Source of the DNA: Zygnema cylindricum
Lineage: Eukaryota > Streptophyta > Zygnematophyceae > Zygnematales > Zygnemataceae
Assembly: GCA_037447655.1 (NCBI GenBank)
Contig: JBBHKE010001317.1
Location: forward strand, 1 to 64,000
Direction of reading: 5' to 3'
DNA: 64,000 nt
Shown: positions 9,419 through 22,000 of the stretch, in pieces
How positions within the stretch are numbered: position 1 is the first letter of the stretch
Layout: each line of letters opens with the position of its first letter
Notes under the pieces: model-generated
What the model was told of the DNA's origin: nothing
Databases searched by the model: none
The model's input: the letters and a program-made list of their open reading frames with translations, nothing else
Made by a program: the position numbers and the translations under genes

Positions 9419-10405
9419 ATTATCACTCAATATTTGCATACATTATATTTCCACTCCAACCTCTGATAAAAATTCTTTAATCCATACGTCATTTTTTGCA
9501 GCATGACATGCGACCATATTCCACCTCCGTAGATGAAAGTTCCACAGTAGGTTGCAAGTAGGAATTCCAAAAGATGGCTCCTCCTAGAAGTAAAAACATA
9601 TATCTTGTGGTAGACCTTCTTGTTTCATGGTCCCCTCCATAGTCGGCATCACAATATCCATAACAACCCAAGTTCTCACCTCTCTTATAAACAATTCCAA
9701 AACTAAGTGTTTCAATCAAATATCTAAAGATTCTCTTCACTGCCTCCCAATGAATTTTTTTTATCATACAATACCGACTAATCACCCTCACTGCGATAGT
9801 GATTTCTGGCCTAGTTTTGACACTCAAAAACATCAAGTTTCCGACCACTTCGTTATATGGAGCATCAGCCTCAAGACTTTTAACAAAATTAAATGGCTTG
9901 TCACGAGGATCAAGAGGAGTTCCAAGTGGCTTAGAATCTAAGAACGTAAATATTTCTAGTACCTCTTTTGCATACTTTTCTTGGCTTAACTTAATGTCTC
10001 CGTTCTTCCTCCTTTGAATCTGAATTCCCAGTATGTATTGTGCATCCTCTTAGTCTGTAATTCGAAAATGTTTTCGAAATTCATTTTTTAATCCTCTAAG
10101 TAATCCCAAGTTGTGAGAAATGGAAATGAAGTCACCTACGTACAATGAAATTATCATGTCCTAACCTTCTCCCTGATTATACACTCAATAATCTGCAGTA
10201 AGCCTCTTAAATCCCAAAGTTAGTAAAACCTTAAAAAGCTCATGGTTCCATGTTCTTGGTGTATGCTTCAAACCATACATAGCCTTCCATAACCTCGATA
10301 CCTTACCATACTTTCTAGGAAATCCTTATGGAATTTCCATATACACCTCCTCTAATTCATTATTTTAAAAGGTTGTCTCTACATCCATCTATTAGATATG
10401 CATTC
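9419..10405 (-). pseudogene. Copia RT and RNase H remnant, family E (E')
   Basis: In minus-strand order I read YGLKHTPRTW, an RT active-site block YVGD in place of YVDD (near 10135), YILGIQIQR, a VVGNLMFLSV block, CDADYGGD for RNase H and LQPTVELSSTE. Several in-frame stops and a mutated RT aspartate make it inactive. It resembles E1 but differs at many sites over the shared 160 bp, so it is a separate copy. It is cut on the left by element B and on the right by the LTR of element C. Confidence 0.82.
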
Positions 10406-11388
10406 TGTTGTTCTATGACAACTGGTGCAGGTGATGCTGCAACAGTAGTTGTAGAAGTAGACATACTTAAGCAGAAGCCAACAAGAAATCCTGTCAAATA
10501 GTGATCTTTGTCACACTGTAAAAACTGACTCACAAGTCAAATTTACTCAAAATTCAGCATACAAGATAATCACCATACAAAGTGTAAACTTCCTAAGTTA
10601 CAGACAAATCGACTTAGTTAACCATAACATATAAGACTTGCAAGTTTCCCAAAAATTGCCTTTTAGATTCCCAATATCCCAAAACTGAGTACAAAATAAT
10701 TTGCTAAGTCCTTAACTTATACTCTTAGAGTGTGTCTACTGCTAGCAAACAAATCAGCAAATAACATTTGGCACTGTAGTACTGTAATATAATGTGACAA
10801 GGTACTAAAAATGTACGTCATTATACAACGGGTACTTCCAAAAACCAAATTGCAACTAGCCAAAAACTGAATAGTGAAACACTATTTCTTAATCCACTAA
10901 ACTACAAAATCTTGTACTATCAGGCATTTACAAAGTGAAGTCGTACGTCAAATGTTGCCTGCTTAGTCGACAACTGTAGATGTGTCCAGCCCGGTGTGGT
11001 TTGTGTTGTACGACTATCTGGGGTGCTAAACACCACACCACCGTGGTCCCCACTCAATTTCCAACTGTCAGTCTAATCGTAATCAACGTCTGGTGTTTTA
11101 CCTTTTATATTTACATTCCCAGATATCCGGTTCATTTTCCGTTCGCGCGATTTCCCGAACTCACTCGTTCGATAGATGACATGTGTCCAGGTCCATTCCG
11201 CTTTCTCTGTATAGTCTGAAACATTGACGCGTGTCCATGTGATTGTACAAATACTCTTAGAGTAACTTTTTTTTACTGTCACACTATTTGAGGTAAGTAT
11301 TACACCAATCTTTGATTCAAAATTATTCTAAGTTACAAATCTCCCCTCACAGCTCTATCTACTAAGAATAAAGCTTTTAAATACAACA
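10406..11388 (-). repeat. 3' LTR of element C (family IV)
   Basis: The 983-bp LTR matches 15529-16514 with scattered differences. It starts TGTTGTATTTAAAAG and ends GAACAACA in element sense. It includes the start of the Gag frame (a block rich in Thr, Ala and Pro). The divergence of the two copies shows an older insertion than B. The left 5-bp flank is CATTC and the right flank of the 5' LTR is CGTAC, so no target duplication survives. Confidence 0.85.
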
Positions 11389-11404
11389 CTCCCCTAAAGC
11401 TTTA
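11389..11404 (-). other. Polypurine tract of element C
   Basis: TAAAGCTTTAGGGGAG in element sense lies against the LTR start. It parallels the decayed tract of element A, which supports placing both elements in one family. Confidence 0.65.
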
Positions 11405-11415
11405 GACTCAGCTAC

Positions 11416-14400
11416 TCACTTTAGTCCAACAGTCTGTCTATAAAATTGTAATTTAGGTGTAGGTAGGGCTTTAGTTAACATGTCTGCAACCATATTTTCA
11501 TCAGGTAAATAACACAATTTGATGACCTTTGCTAGCACCTTTTCTCGGACAAAATACAGTCTCACATCCATGTGTTTAGGCTTGAAGTGGTGGCTGGGAT
11601 TCGAAGCGATGGCAATAGCTGCTTGGTTCTCACACCAGATGACTTGAGGACCAGTTTGCGTGTGTTCAGTTCTTGCAAAAGTGCCTTTACCCATAGAAGT
11701 TCCTTAAAGGTAGAACTTGCAGCCATGTATTCTGACTCCATAGTTGATTGTGCGATGACCTTCTGATGTTTGCTGCTCCAGCAACAAGTTATGTTTCCAA
11801 TTTGCAAGACAAAACCAGTAGTTGATTTCCTGTTGGGCATATCACCATAGCTTGCGTCGCTCCAAGTTTGCAGTTTGATTTCTCCTCCTCCGAGGACAAG
11901 TTTGAGATTCCGGGTCCCTGCCATATACCTCATAACCCTCTTTGCAGCTTCCTAGTCTGACCTTTTCGGATTTTGCAGACTCCTACTCAGAGCTCAAACA
12001 GCAGCTGCCACATCCGGCCTTGTGCATTTCATGAAATAGATGAGACTGCCAACTACTTGTCTATATGGTTTTGAGGCCATGAATTCTTCCTCCCCTGACT
12101 CTAGACTATCATCAACTAAAATGCCAAAATCTGAATCAATTCCCTCTAACTTCTGTCTGTATTCCATAGGAGTGACACACCCTTCAACTTCTTTCAAATC
12201 AAATTTTTCAAGCATGGAAACTACAACCTCCTTTTGAGTTAGCATGATCTATCTTTCATTGTTGTTTCTCTGTACTTGTATGCCTAAGATGTATTTGGCC
12301 TCACTGAGGTCTTTCATCTCAAATTTGGACTTCAAGGCCCTTTTGATACGATTTATATCATCCATAGATTTGCTGGTAAGCAGCAAATCATCTACATACA
12401 CAACAATATACAGTACACCATCCTCCCCTTGCAAAACATACTAAAGTGATCTAAATTGATCCTTTTAAAGCCTAATTTGGTGAGGAACTCATCTAATTTT
12501 AGGTTCCACTGTATAGGGGCCTATTTCAGCCCATACAAGGATTTCATCAGTTTGCACACTAGTTTTTCTTTTCCATTTTCCACATACATCTCTGCTTGCT
12601 GTTTATAAATAGTTTCTTCCAGCTCTCCATGAAGGAAATCTGTTTTTACATCCATTTGATGCACTTCCTTATTTTCAATTGCTGCTACACTTAAAAAAAT
12701 CCTGACACTAGGAAACCTTACCACTCGAGAGAAAGTCTCCTCAAAGTCGATTCCTTCTTTTTGATTGTAACCTTTGGCTAGCAGTCTGGCCTTCTATCTT
12801 TCAATGGTGCCATCTGGGTTCAACTTTAGTGTGAATACCCAATTGCTGCCGATGGCTTTCTTGTCCGAAGGGAGATCAACCAACTCCCATGTTTGAGCTT
12901 GCATGATTGACTTTATTTCGTCATTTGCCGCCTCAATCCAGTGATTTCTTTCAGGTGAGGAGAAGGCTTCTTGGATAGTCTGAGGTTCTCTCGGCTTAGC
13001 AGAATAAGCAAAGTGGGAACTTGACTGAAGGCGGCTGCTAGATCTCCTTCCCCCCGGAAATTCTAAGGCGGAGACCGATGGAAGTCTCGCATACTTAGGT
13101 GGTCTAGAAACTCATGCTGTCTGATCTTGGATCTGTTCAGTTTGCTCCATTTGAGTTGTAAGAGGACATTGAGGATCAGAAGAAAGTTGATCTGTAATCT
13201 GGTGCTGAATAACAGGAAAATATATCGTCTTCTTCGTGTCAAATATAACATATTCTTGTGATTTTTTCTGCTGCCTGAATTTCTGTTATTGTAAAATATA
13301 TGCAAATTCATTTTCATCTTTCAGAATTATATTTCTGGAAACCATTATCTTTTTCTTATCTAAAACTTATACTCTATACCCCTTGGTGTTTTCATCATAC
13401 CCTACTAGAAAACCTAGCAAACCTTTTGGTTTGAATTTCTAAGTATTCGGTGAAGTGTCTATAACAAAGCATTTACTTCCGAATACTCTGAAATGACTAA
13501 CATCTGGTTTTCTACCTCTCCATATCTGAAAAGGTGTAGTGCTAACTGACCTAGAACCTATTGTTTTTTTAATGAAAAACTGTATAATTGAGGGCCTCAG
13601 CCCAGAATTTCATATCAACATTTTTGTCTGCTAACATAGATCTAGCACTTTTTACAATAGTCATATTTAGTCTTTCTGAGACACCATTTTGCTGTGGTGT
13701 GTAAATAAGCGTGAGCTGGCGACTTATACCCTCATTCAGAAGAAATTGGTTAAACTCCTTTGAGATGTACTCTCCTCCATTGTCCGATCTTAGCTCCAAA
13801 ATCGGAGCATTATGCAATTTTTCTTCCCAAGCCTTGTAGTGCTTGAAGTGGCCAAACACTTCACTCTTTTCTTTCATGAAATACACCTTCCTCAACCTAG
13901 AGAATTCATCTGTAAATGTAACCATAAACCTGACCCCCCCAGTAGAGGGCACTTGAGCCGGTCCCAAAACATCAAAATGTATAAGCTACAAAACTTTTGT
14001 AGACCGATGTTCTGATACTTGTCGGAAAGGTAACTTGTGAATCTTTCCTAATGAGCAGCCATCACATGTTTTAAATGGCGGATTAGTCACAGAAACACCT
14101 TCTATTTTACCAGAATTAACCATCTTCTTCAAGCTGTCATAGTGAACATGACCTAGTCTTTTATGCCACAATTCATTTTCAGAAATAACACTTGAATACA
14201 GAACATCGTTTTCTTTCGTATTATCCATATCCATACGATACATTTTGCTCTCATCCCAATTTCTTGTGACTGCCACCTTCCCTAGCTTGCTTACAACCTG
14301 CGTACCGCCTTTAAGGCTAACCTCAAATCCTTTGTTTTCAACTAGAAAAGTAGAAAATAGATTCTTTTTGAAATCCGGTAAATATAAGACATTGTGAAGA

Positions 14401-15587
14401 ATCCTTTCAATTGACTTCCCACCTATGTTTACCATCAAAGGCACATCACCCTGAGCAGAAGTCTTAACACTCATGCCACAGACATAGTAGATGTTCTTTG
14501 CAGGTGTGGACTTGAGATTAGTAAAGAGTCCTTTGTTCCAACACATGTGGGCCGATGCCCCAGTCTCATGATCCAACCGGCGTCCTTTGAGCCCTTCATT
14601 GCTGCCGCCATTGCGAATAGCTCTGAATCATCTTGGTCATTGAGAGTTATAGATTCATCCTCTTGAATTACAGATGAAGAAAACAAAGAGTTGTTTTGCA
14701 ACTGATTACTTGAAAAGCTCTGATTAAATTGACTTTGCTGCCATCCTGACATATATAAACTTGTTTCATTCCCCTTTTTGATCTTACGACAGTACGTATA
14801 CCCATGACCCTTCTCTGAACAATAAAAACAAGTAGTGAAAGATCTACTATTCTGCCCTTGATTAAATTGTTTAAACTGACCCTAGTTCTGGTTAAACTGG
14901 TTCTTTTCCTGATTAAATTGATTTCTCTATTTATTAAACTGTCTTTTTCTGTCGTAGTCTGTGTTAAAGGCCTCTACTTGCTTTACTCCATTAAGCATCT
15001 TAGATGTAGACTCTTCCTCTAAGATAATATTGATAGCTAGTTGAAGTGTCCAGTTAGACTTATCATGCTTTTTCAATTCAGCAGATGCATCTTTCATACT
15101 GCTTGGAAGACCTCTAATAATCAGAGCAGCTTGCTGAAACTCAGGATAACTTTGAGAGTCGATGAGAGCTCAAAAGTTATCTGTATACTCGGCCATTGTT
15201 CCCCTCGAGTATTTGTAGTCCCAAACTTTTCCTACCAACATAAGTTTTTCTTGAACATTCGCTTTTTCATAAGACGATTTTAGCGATTTCCAGATGTCAA
15301 CCGCTTTCTTTATTTTGATTCTTGACATAACTATATTCTCCAAGAGGCACAATTTGAGTGTTCCGAGCTTGCAAATTCTTTTTCGCCCAAGTTGGACCAA
15401 CTTCATCAAGTGATCCATCCAAAATGTCCAATAAGCCTGCAGTTTCAAAATAAGACTCAACCATATCCGCTCAGTAAGCATACTTCTGGCCATTAATGAC
15501 AAGAATTCTTGGAGATAGGCCCATAACCTGTTGTTCTATGACAACTGGTGCAGGTGGTGCTGCAGCAGTAGTTGTAGAATTAGACAT
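11416..15587 (-). pseudogene. Copia Gag-Pol, element C, broken by many stops and frameshifts
   Basis: The ATG at 15587 lies 59 nt inside the 5' LTR and the frame continues through the primer-binding site. Downstream I see a disrupted Gag (15170-15500), the zinc knuckle CFYCSEKGHGYTYC near 14797-14838, a protease whose DSGAS is destroyed by an indel near 14576, and the integrase finger WHKRLGHVHYDSL. Further on come an integrase core with DNGGE and NGVSE (13569-13967), RT blocks MDVKTDFLHG and YVDD (near 12380), and RNase H blocks SDASYGD and QSTMESEY. The RNase H CDNQ block reads CENQ near 11620, an Asp to Glu change. At least six breaks separate these pieces, so no polyprotein can be made. 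Confidence 0.88.
15518..15528 (-). other. Primer-binding site of element C
   Basis: GGTTATGGGCC follows the LTR end directly and matches 11 nt of the initiator tRNA-Met anticodon-loop complement. In the Gag frame it encodes VMG, as in families I and II. Confidence 0.75.
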
Positions 15588-16514
15588 ACTTAAGCAGAAG
15601 CCAATAAGAAATCCTATCAAACACTAATCTTTGTCACACTGTAAAAACTGACTCACTGGTCAAATTTACTCAAAAATCAGCAAACTAGATAATCACCATA
15701 CACACTATAAACTCCCAAAGTTACAGACAAATCGACTCAGTTAACCATAAGATATAAGACTTGCAAGTTTCCCAAAAATTGCATTTTAGATTCCAAATAT
15801 CCCAAAACCGAGTACACAATAATTTGCTATGTTCAAACTTATACTCTTAGAGTGTTTCTTTTGCTAGCAAACAAATCAGCAAATAACATTTGGCACTGTA
15901 GTACTGTATTACAATGTGACAAGGTACTAAAACTGTTTGTCACTATACCACGGGTACTTTGAAAAATCAAATTGCAACTAGCCAAAAACTGAATAGTGAA
16001 AAACTATTTCTTAATCCACTAAACTACAATTTTTTTTGTCTATCAGGCATTTACAAAGTTAAGTCGTACGCCAAATGTTGCCGGCTTAGTTTGAAACTGT
16101 AGATATGTCCAGCCCGCTGTGGTATGTGCTGTACGACTATCTGGTGTGCTTACGAAACACCACATCATCTGTGGTCCCCACTCAATTTCCAACCGTCAGT
16201 CTAATCGTAATCAATGTCTGGTGTTTTACCTTATATATTTACATTCCCAGATATCCGGTTCATTTTCCGTCCGCCCGATTTCTCGAACTCAGTCGTTTGA
16301 TAGATGACATGTGTCCAGGTCCATTCCGCTTTCTCTGTATAGTCTGAAACATTGACGCGTGTCTATGTGATCGTACAAATACTCTTAGAGTAACTTTCTA
16401 TTGTCACACTATTTAAGGTAAGTATTACACCAATTTTGATCCAAAATTATTCTAAGTTACAAATCTCCCCTCATAGCTCTATCTACTGAGAATAAAGCTT
16501 TTAAAATCAACACG
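15529..16514 (-). repeat. 5' LTR of element C
   Basis: The LTR is about 986 bp, ends GAACAACA before the primer-binding site and starts TGTTGATTTTAAAAG in element sense. The right edge is uncertain by a base or two. The family IV LTR has no tRNA-like module and lacks the GCCATGGCT block, unlike families I-III. Confidence 0.85.
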
Positions 16515-16886
16515 TACAAAAAGTACAGCTGTACTTGTACCTTCTTGTACCTTATAGTCATTTAATTGGTTAGGTTATACTTGAAGTAGGTTTAGAGTGG
16601 GAGCTTAGGACTTAGGAAAAATCAAGGTAGCCGCCTCTCTCCCAGAGTGCTTGTGTATTTTTAGGCCATCTTTGGCCGGCCATAACTTAATGTTCGGGCA
16701 AGCAATTTCAGTGATTTTTTTTGCTGCGGACTTAAGGGAGTCAACGTTACAATAGGGTGTAGTCAGTCAGAGTTTTTGCGTGCAAGGGTGGCACTTATTC
16801 ATTACCAAAGACAAAAGTGCAAATATTATTTTATAGGCTTTATATAAGCTAGACATTTGTGGACAAATAGAGGTCATAAAATTACA
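16515..16886 (+). repeat. Truncated copia LTR, plus orientation
   Basis: This is the R/U5 part of a family I-like LTR. It has a GTAC-rich palindrome at 16523-16538, CTCTCTCCCAGAG, a TCAGTGATTTTTTTTGC block and an end reading AAATTACA. The left part, including U3, is missing where it meets element C. Confidence 0.65.
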
Positions 16887-16961
16887 TCTCCCAAGTTAAA
16901 GTATTGTAGGGAAAAGTGTGGACTAAAAGAGAAATTATAACTAGACAAGAAATAACGGAAG
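16887..16961 (+). pseudogene. 75-bp remnant: RNase H tail and polypurine tract between two LTRs
   Basis: Directly after the LTR end the sequence encodes SPKLKYCREKCGLK, the last residues of a copia polyprotein, then a stop and a purine-rich tract, then the next LTR. Nearly the whole internal region, including the primer-binding site, has been deleted. Confidence 0.7.
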
Positions 16962-17698
16962 TGTTGAAATAACTAGATATAAAGAGTATTTTCTAGGTCT
17001 AAATAGAATAGTGAAAAAAGAAAAGAAAAGCGCAGGTAGTGTGCCTCCACCTCTTCTCTATAGCCCCCATACTTGTTGCAATCACTGAAGGAGACATGAT
17101 CCCGCATGAAACAAATGAATCGGACATTTGTTTCAACAACAAACATTAAAAGTCGGTTTTGATCCAACGACACATATCGCCGCCGAGATCCCAAAATGGT
17201 CACTTTGGCGGTTTTTGAACGTGGCATGACCTCGCACCACGTGGAGAGATAACATTTGGAAGAGGATATCTTGAAGACTTAATGACGAGTAAAAAGTGGA
17301 CACGCGTCCACTCAATGGCCTTGTCGTACACAGGCCGTACAAAAAGGACATCGGCCGTAGTACCTTATTGTAGTATACAGTCATATGATTGGATAGTACT
17401 ACAAAAGATAGGAGTTGTGAGAGGGATTAAGGACTTAGCATTATTTAGTAGGCAACAGACTCTCTCTTCGAGAGTTTGTAAAAATTGGCATCTTTGCCGC
17501 TTCATAACTTATCGCCTGGTTGGGCTTTTTCAGTGATTTTTTTTACTGTGGACTTAAAGGATTTCACAATGCACACAGGTGCAGTTAGGTTGACAATTTG
17601 TATGCTTGATCAGCAGTGGTTGTAGTTGAAAGAGGGCTATTTAACACTACCTAGAGGATTTCTGAATTATGTAAGTTTATAGCGGACACAAAATTACA
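16962..17698 (+). repeat. Copia LTR (family I-like) shared between remnant S and gag stub T
   Basis: The 737-bp LTR starts TGTTGAAATAACTAG and ends GGACACAAAATTACA. It follows an RNase H tail like a 3' LTR but is also followed by gag sequence like a 5' LTR. The tRNA-like module and the GCCATGGCT block are absent. The expected start codon reads ATA. Confidence 0.7.
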
Positions 17699-17997
17699 AC
17701 CCTCTAAGGTGCCCATCTTCAATGGATGTAAGTTCATTTATTGGGAAGCCAAGATAATAGTGACTTTGTGTGAAAAACGATACTAACGTATAGTCAGCGT
17801 ACGAGTGAAACGTCCACTAAAGATACCTCCACCAGGGTTTGATGGAGTGTGGTTTTTTGCAGCAACATCTACTCTAATGGAGGTGGCAGATAGTGGAGAC
17901 AGGAGTGTCCGAAAAGGGGAAAAGGAAGAAGAGACCTCTTACTCCTATCGCCTCGACACTTAGAGCGACGGCCGTGAAGACCAAGGAAAACAATATT
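17699..17997 (+). pseudogene. Copia gag N-terminal fragment T
   Basis: Reading on the plus strand, the fragment resembles element B Gag residues about 14-110: VPIFNG, FIYWEA, TLCEKRY, then a VRVKRP block and an acidic/Lys-rich stretch. The 12-nt core of the primer-binding site is deleted at 17699. In-frame stops are present. It ends abruptly at 17997, where an LTR in the opposite orientation begins. Confidence 0.72.
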
Positions 17998-19015
17998 TGC
18001 AATTCTGTGTCCTCCATTGGACTACAGAATACAGGAAGCCTCTAGATAGTGTTTAACTAACCCACTTTAAGCCACGACCACTTCTGCTCAAGAAGGCAAA
18101 CTGACAATTTCACTGCAACCCTGTGCAGCCTGGAATCCCTTGAGTCTGCAGCAAAAAGAATCACTGAAAACGGCCAACCAGCCGATAAGCTATATGGTGG
18201 CAAAGATGCCAATTTATACAAACTCTCAGAGAGAGGACTATCTACCTAAATTTTCCTAAGTCCTAGTTTTTCCTACTTCCCTCTCACAGCTCCTATCTAC
18301 TGCCTGTACGAACCAATCACAATTCTCCTCCGTTCACAAAAGTACAGCCGCCGGTGTACTTTATGTATGGAAATTGTACAACATGGCATTAATGTCGACA
18401 CATGTCATATCCGGATTCGGTGCCGTAATCTCTTGAGATACCACGATCCAATGTAATTTCGCCACGTGTTATCCGATGTGGCGATGACCACAAACCGCCG
18501 AATTCTTCTTGCGCGATCTCGGCGCTAATTTCGACCGTCCGATTGAATTCACATTTGATCGTAGCCGTAATAAATCAATGCGCGGTATTTGTTTTGCTTA
18601 TCCGTACCGCAATCAGTACTTTTACACTACCTGTTTTATGTATCCCGTAAACAATTATAGTTAAATGATTTATCTTACGTATTAATGTTTAATTAATTAT
18701 CAAACCATATAGTACCTAACACTACTTCAAGTCTTAACGGCTAAGGATACCGTCGACCGGCCGCTTGCCGTCCGGCAGGTACCGGGTTCAAATCCTGTGG
18801 CCGCCGCATATCTTTTTACTGCATAAACCCCTAATATATATTTCCCGTAAACCTCAGGATAGCCTAGGTAGCCATGGCTCTAGCTTCCTCTCCAATTTCT
18901 CAATGACTGCGACAAGTTTGAGAGTTAGAGAGAGAAGTTAGAGGTAGACTGCCTCGGCTTCTTTCTTATTTCTATTCATACCTAGAAAATACTTTAAAAA
19001 CCATTAATTTCTACA
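17998..19015 (-). repeat. 3' LTR of element D, mosaic of family I and family II
   Basis: In element sense the first part (U3, right side) matches the 5' LTR of D. The last roughly 300 bp (17998 to about 18310) match the family I LTR end, including the TGCAATTCTGTG terminus and the family I start-codon block. The 5' LTR of D has a family II end instead. A normal insertion would give two identical LTRs. Confidence 0.8.
18729..18808 (+). other. tRNA-like module in element D 3' LTR
   Basis: CTTAACGGCTAAG can form a D-arm-like hairpin (CTTA/TAAG with GG in the loop). A perfect B box GGTTCAAATCC follows at 18785-18795. It is antisense to the element. Confidence 0.6.
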
Positions 19016-19028
19016 CTCCCCTTATTTT

Positions 19029-22000
19029 CTAGTCAATCTTTAATTTCATACCTCACTTCTCCCAGCAAAAAATTAGCTTAGGGGAAGGCACAGGTTTGGT
19101 CATCATATCTGCTACCATTTCACTATCCGGTCTGTACTCTAAACTGATTATTTTGTTTTCTACTTTCTCTCTAACAAAGCTGAGTCTAATGTCCATGTGT
19201 TTAGCTTTAAAATGATGTTTAGGATTGGCAAAAATAGCGATTGCTGCCTGATTATCACAAAAAAAATTCTGCACACCACTCTTAAGGTGACCAAGCTCAC
19301 CAAGCAAAGACTTGACCCACATCAATTCTTTTACAGCAGAGCAAGAGGCCATATATTCAGCCTCCATGGTGGACTGAGCAATAACTTTTTGTTGTTTGCT
19401 ACTCCAACAGCAAGCCTATCACCTACATATAATACATATCCAGAAGTGCATCTCCTCATCGGATCATCACCATAACTAGCATCACTCCAAGTAGTGATGC
19501 CAGTATTCTCCCCACCCAAATGCAACCATAGATTCCTAGTTCCTATCAAATATCTAAAGACTCTCTTAGCTGCCTCCAAATCCCTCTTAGTGGGAGCATT
19601 TAGACTTCTACTTAGCAATTTTTCAGCTGCAGCTAAATCCGACCGGGTACAATTCATAAAATATATTAGACTTCCCACTACTTGCCTATAAGGAATAGTC
19701 TGCATGAACTTCTGTTCTTCAGGAGATAATTCCTCGTCTAAGACTATGACTCCTTCTACCTCACTCCCCTCACTTCCCTTCTTCAACTCCATTGGAGTTG
19801 TACAACTATTAGCTTTATCCATTTGAAATTTTTCAAGCATGTTCCGTATTGCTTCCTTTTGAGTTAGTCTTATAATTTTTCTTTTTCGGTCTCTCTCTAC
19901 TTGAATTCCCAAAATATATTTTGCTTCCCCCATATCTTTCATTTCAAATCTCCCCTTAAGATCGGTTTTCAGTTTATTAATTTTTTCCATTGATTTACTT
20001 AAGACAAGCAAATCATCAACATAAATTGCAATAAATATAAAACCTTCCTCATCTTCGAAAACATAGATTGAGTGATCTGAGCTGATCCGGATATATCCCA
20101 GACCGGTAAGAAACTCATCAAGCTTCTTATTCCAATGTTGAGGTGCTTGTTTCAAACCATAAAGAGATTTAATCAGCAGACATACCTTACTCTCCTCTCC
20201 TTTCTCCACAAACCCTTCGGGTTTTTGCATGAAGATCTCCTCTTCTAATTCTCCATGCAAAAAGGTTGTTTTTATGTCCATCTGGTGCACTTCCATGTGT
20301 TCCGCTGCTGCCAGGCTGAGAATTATCCGGACGGAGGGAAATCTGACCACCGGGACAAAGGTTTCCTCGTAGTTAATTCCCTCCTTTTGTGTAAATCCCT
20401 TTGCCACTAGTCAGGCCTTGTAGCGATCGATTGTGTTATCTGGGTTCAGTTTAAATTTAAAAACCCACTTACAACCGATTGGTTTTTGGTTAGGTGGACA
20501 ATCCACCAGCTCCCAAGTATCAGCTGCCATAATTGAGGCCATCTCATCATTGATGGCTGTCTTCCACCGATTTCTTTCTTGACAAGTCATCGCCTCTCCA
20601 TAAGTTTGAGGTTCATCTTGATGAGATAGTTTAGTTACCTATTTATTAACTTGTTTTTCTTGCAGTCTTTCGCTACTTCTCCTCCCCCCTTCAAAATCTG
20701 AGGCCGGAAGAGATGGTTCTCGTGGATTCTTTCGAACAAACTCGGCTTCTCCTTCATCCCTTGATTCCGAATCAATTTCCACCACGTCTTTCGCTTCGGG
20801 TAGAGTTGTCACTGGAGTTTCCACAGCCGAGTCCTTTTCGGTCTGATTTGTACCTGCAAGAATGTCATCTTCTCTAAAACCTTGATAGTTAGAGAGATCA
20901 AAGTCATCAGAATTTTCTGACTCAAATATGATTTTTACTGACTTTGTATTTTTGAAAGGATCCACAGACTTTCCTTCATCCATAACTACTAGATGCTTTA
21001 CTAAGATTATATCTTCTATTTTTAGATCATAAACTCTATATCCTTTAACATCCTCATCATATCCTAATAAGTATCCCGGTTTTCCTTTAGGATCTAGCTT
21101 CTAATTAGACCGATCTGTATCTAGACTGAATACTTGACTGCCGAAAACCTTTAAGTGAGATATGTTTGGTTTCCTACCTATCCATCTCTCATAAGGTGTT
21201 TGATCATTTATAGCTGAAGTAAGAACTCTATTTTTGAGGTAATTAGCACAGTTCATTGCTTCTGCCCAAAACCTTTTTCCTATCTATTTATCTGACAACA
21301 TACTTCTAGCACTATCACTTAGTGTTCTATTTAACCTTTCAGCTACCCCATTCTGTTCCGGGTTTTCTAGAACTGTCTTTTGGTGTTGGACCCCATCTCC
21401 CCTCAGAAAATCCTCAAACTGGTTAGAAGTATACTCTCCACCATTGTCACTCCTTATTCTCTTGATTGGAGTTTCATGGAGTTTTTTGCTTCATGCTTTA
21501 TATTGTCTAAAACAATCCTAAGCTTTGGACTTGTTTTTCAAAAAATACACCCGGGAATACCGAGACCATTCATCAGTGATAGTCATCATAAATCTCTTCC
21601 CTCGCGGTGAGGGCACTTTAGCCGGTTCCCAAATATCTCTGTGTACTAGATCTAGAATTTTTTCTCCTTTATCGGTGGCTGTTAGGAAAGGGTAATATGT
21701 GTGCTTTACCTTGAGCACATCCACTACAATCACTTATATTATCACTCTCACTGAACTGAATCCCTTCCACCACTCCCATCTTTTTCATCTCTCTTAACTT
21801 ATCTAGATTCACATGCCCAAGCCTCTTATGCCACATCATAATATCATGAACACCAGCATAATAAAGTTTCTTCGTTTCATTACTTAACATCAGCCTAAAC
21901 ATCCCATGGCTACCTTTCTCAGCAATGAAATAGACATCCTCCTCAAAACTAGCAGTAAAGACTTGTTCCCTAATGCTAGTGAAAAAACCCTTATCATATA

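Larger units (their letters stand above)
10406..16514 (-). mobile_element. Ty1/copia retrotransposon, element C (family IV), degenerate
   Basis: Two related LTRs bracket a broken Gag-Pol region in correct order on the minus strand, with a primer-binding site and a polypurine tract. It is not autonomous. The flanks do not match each other, so one end has probably recombined after insertion. Confidence 0.85.

Noticed and set aside
10401-16520. Target-site duplication for element C
   Set aside because: The flanks CATTC and CGTAC do not match, so the original borders have probably been changed by recombination.
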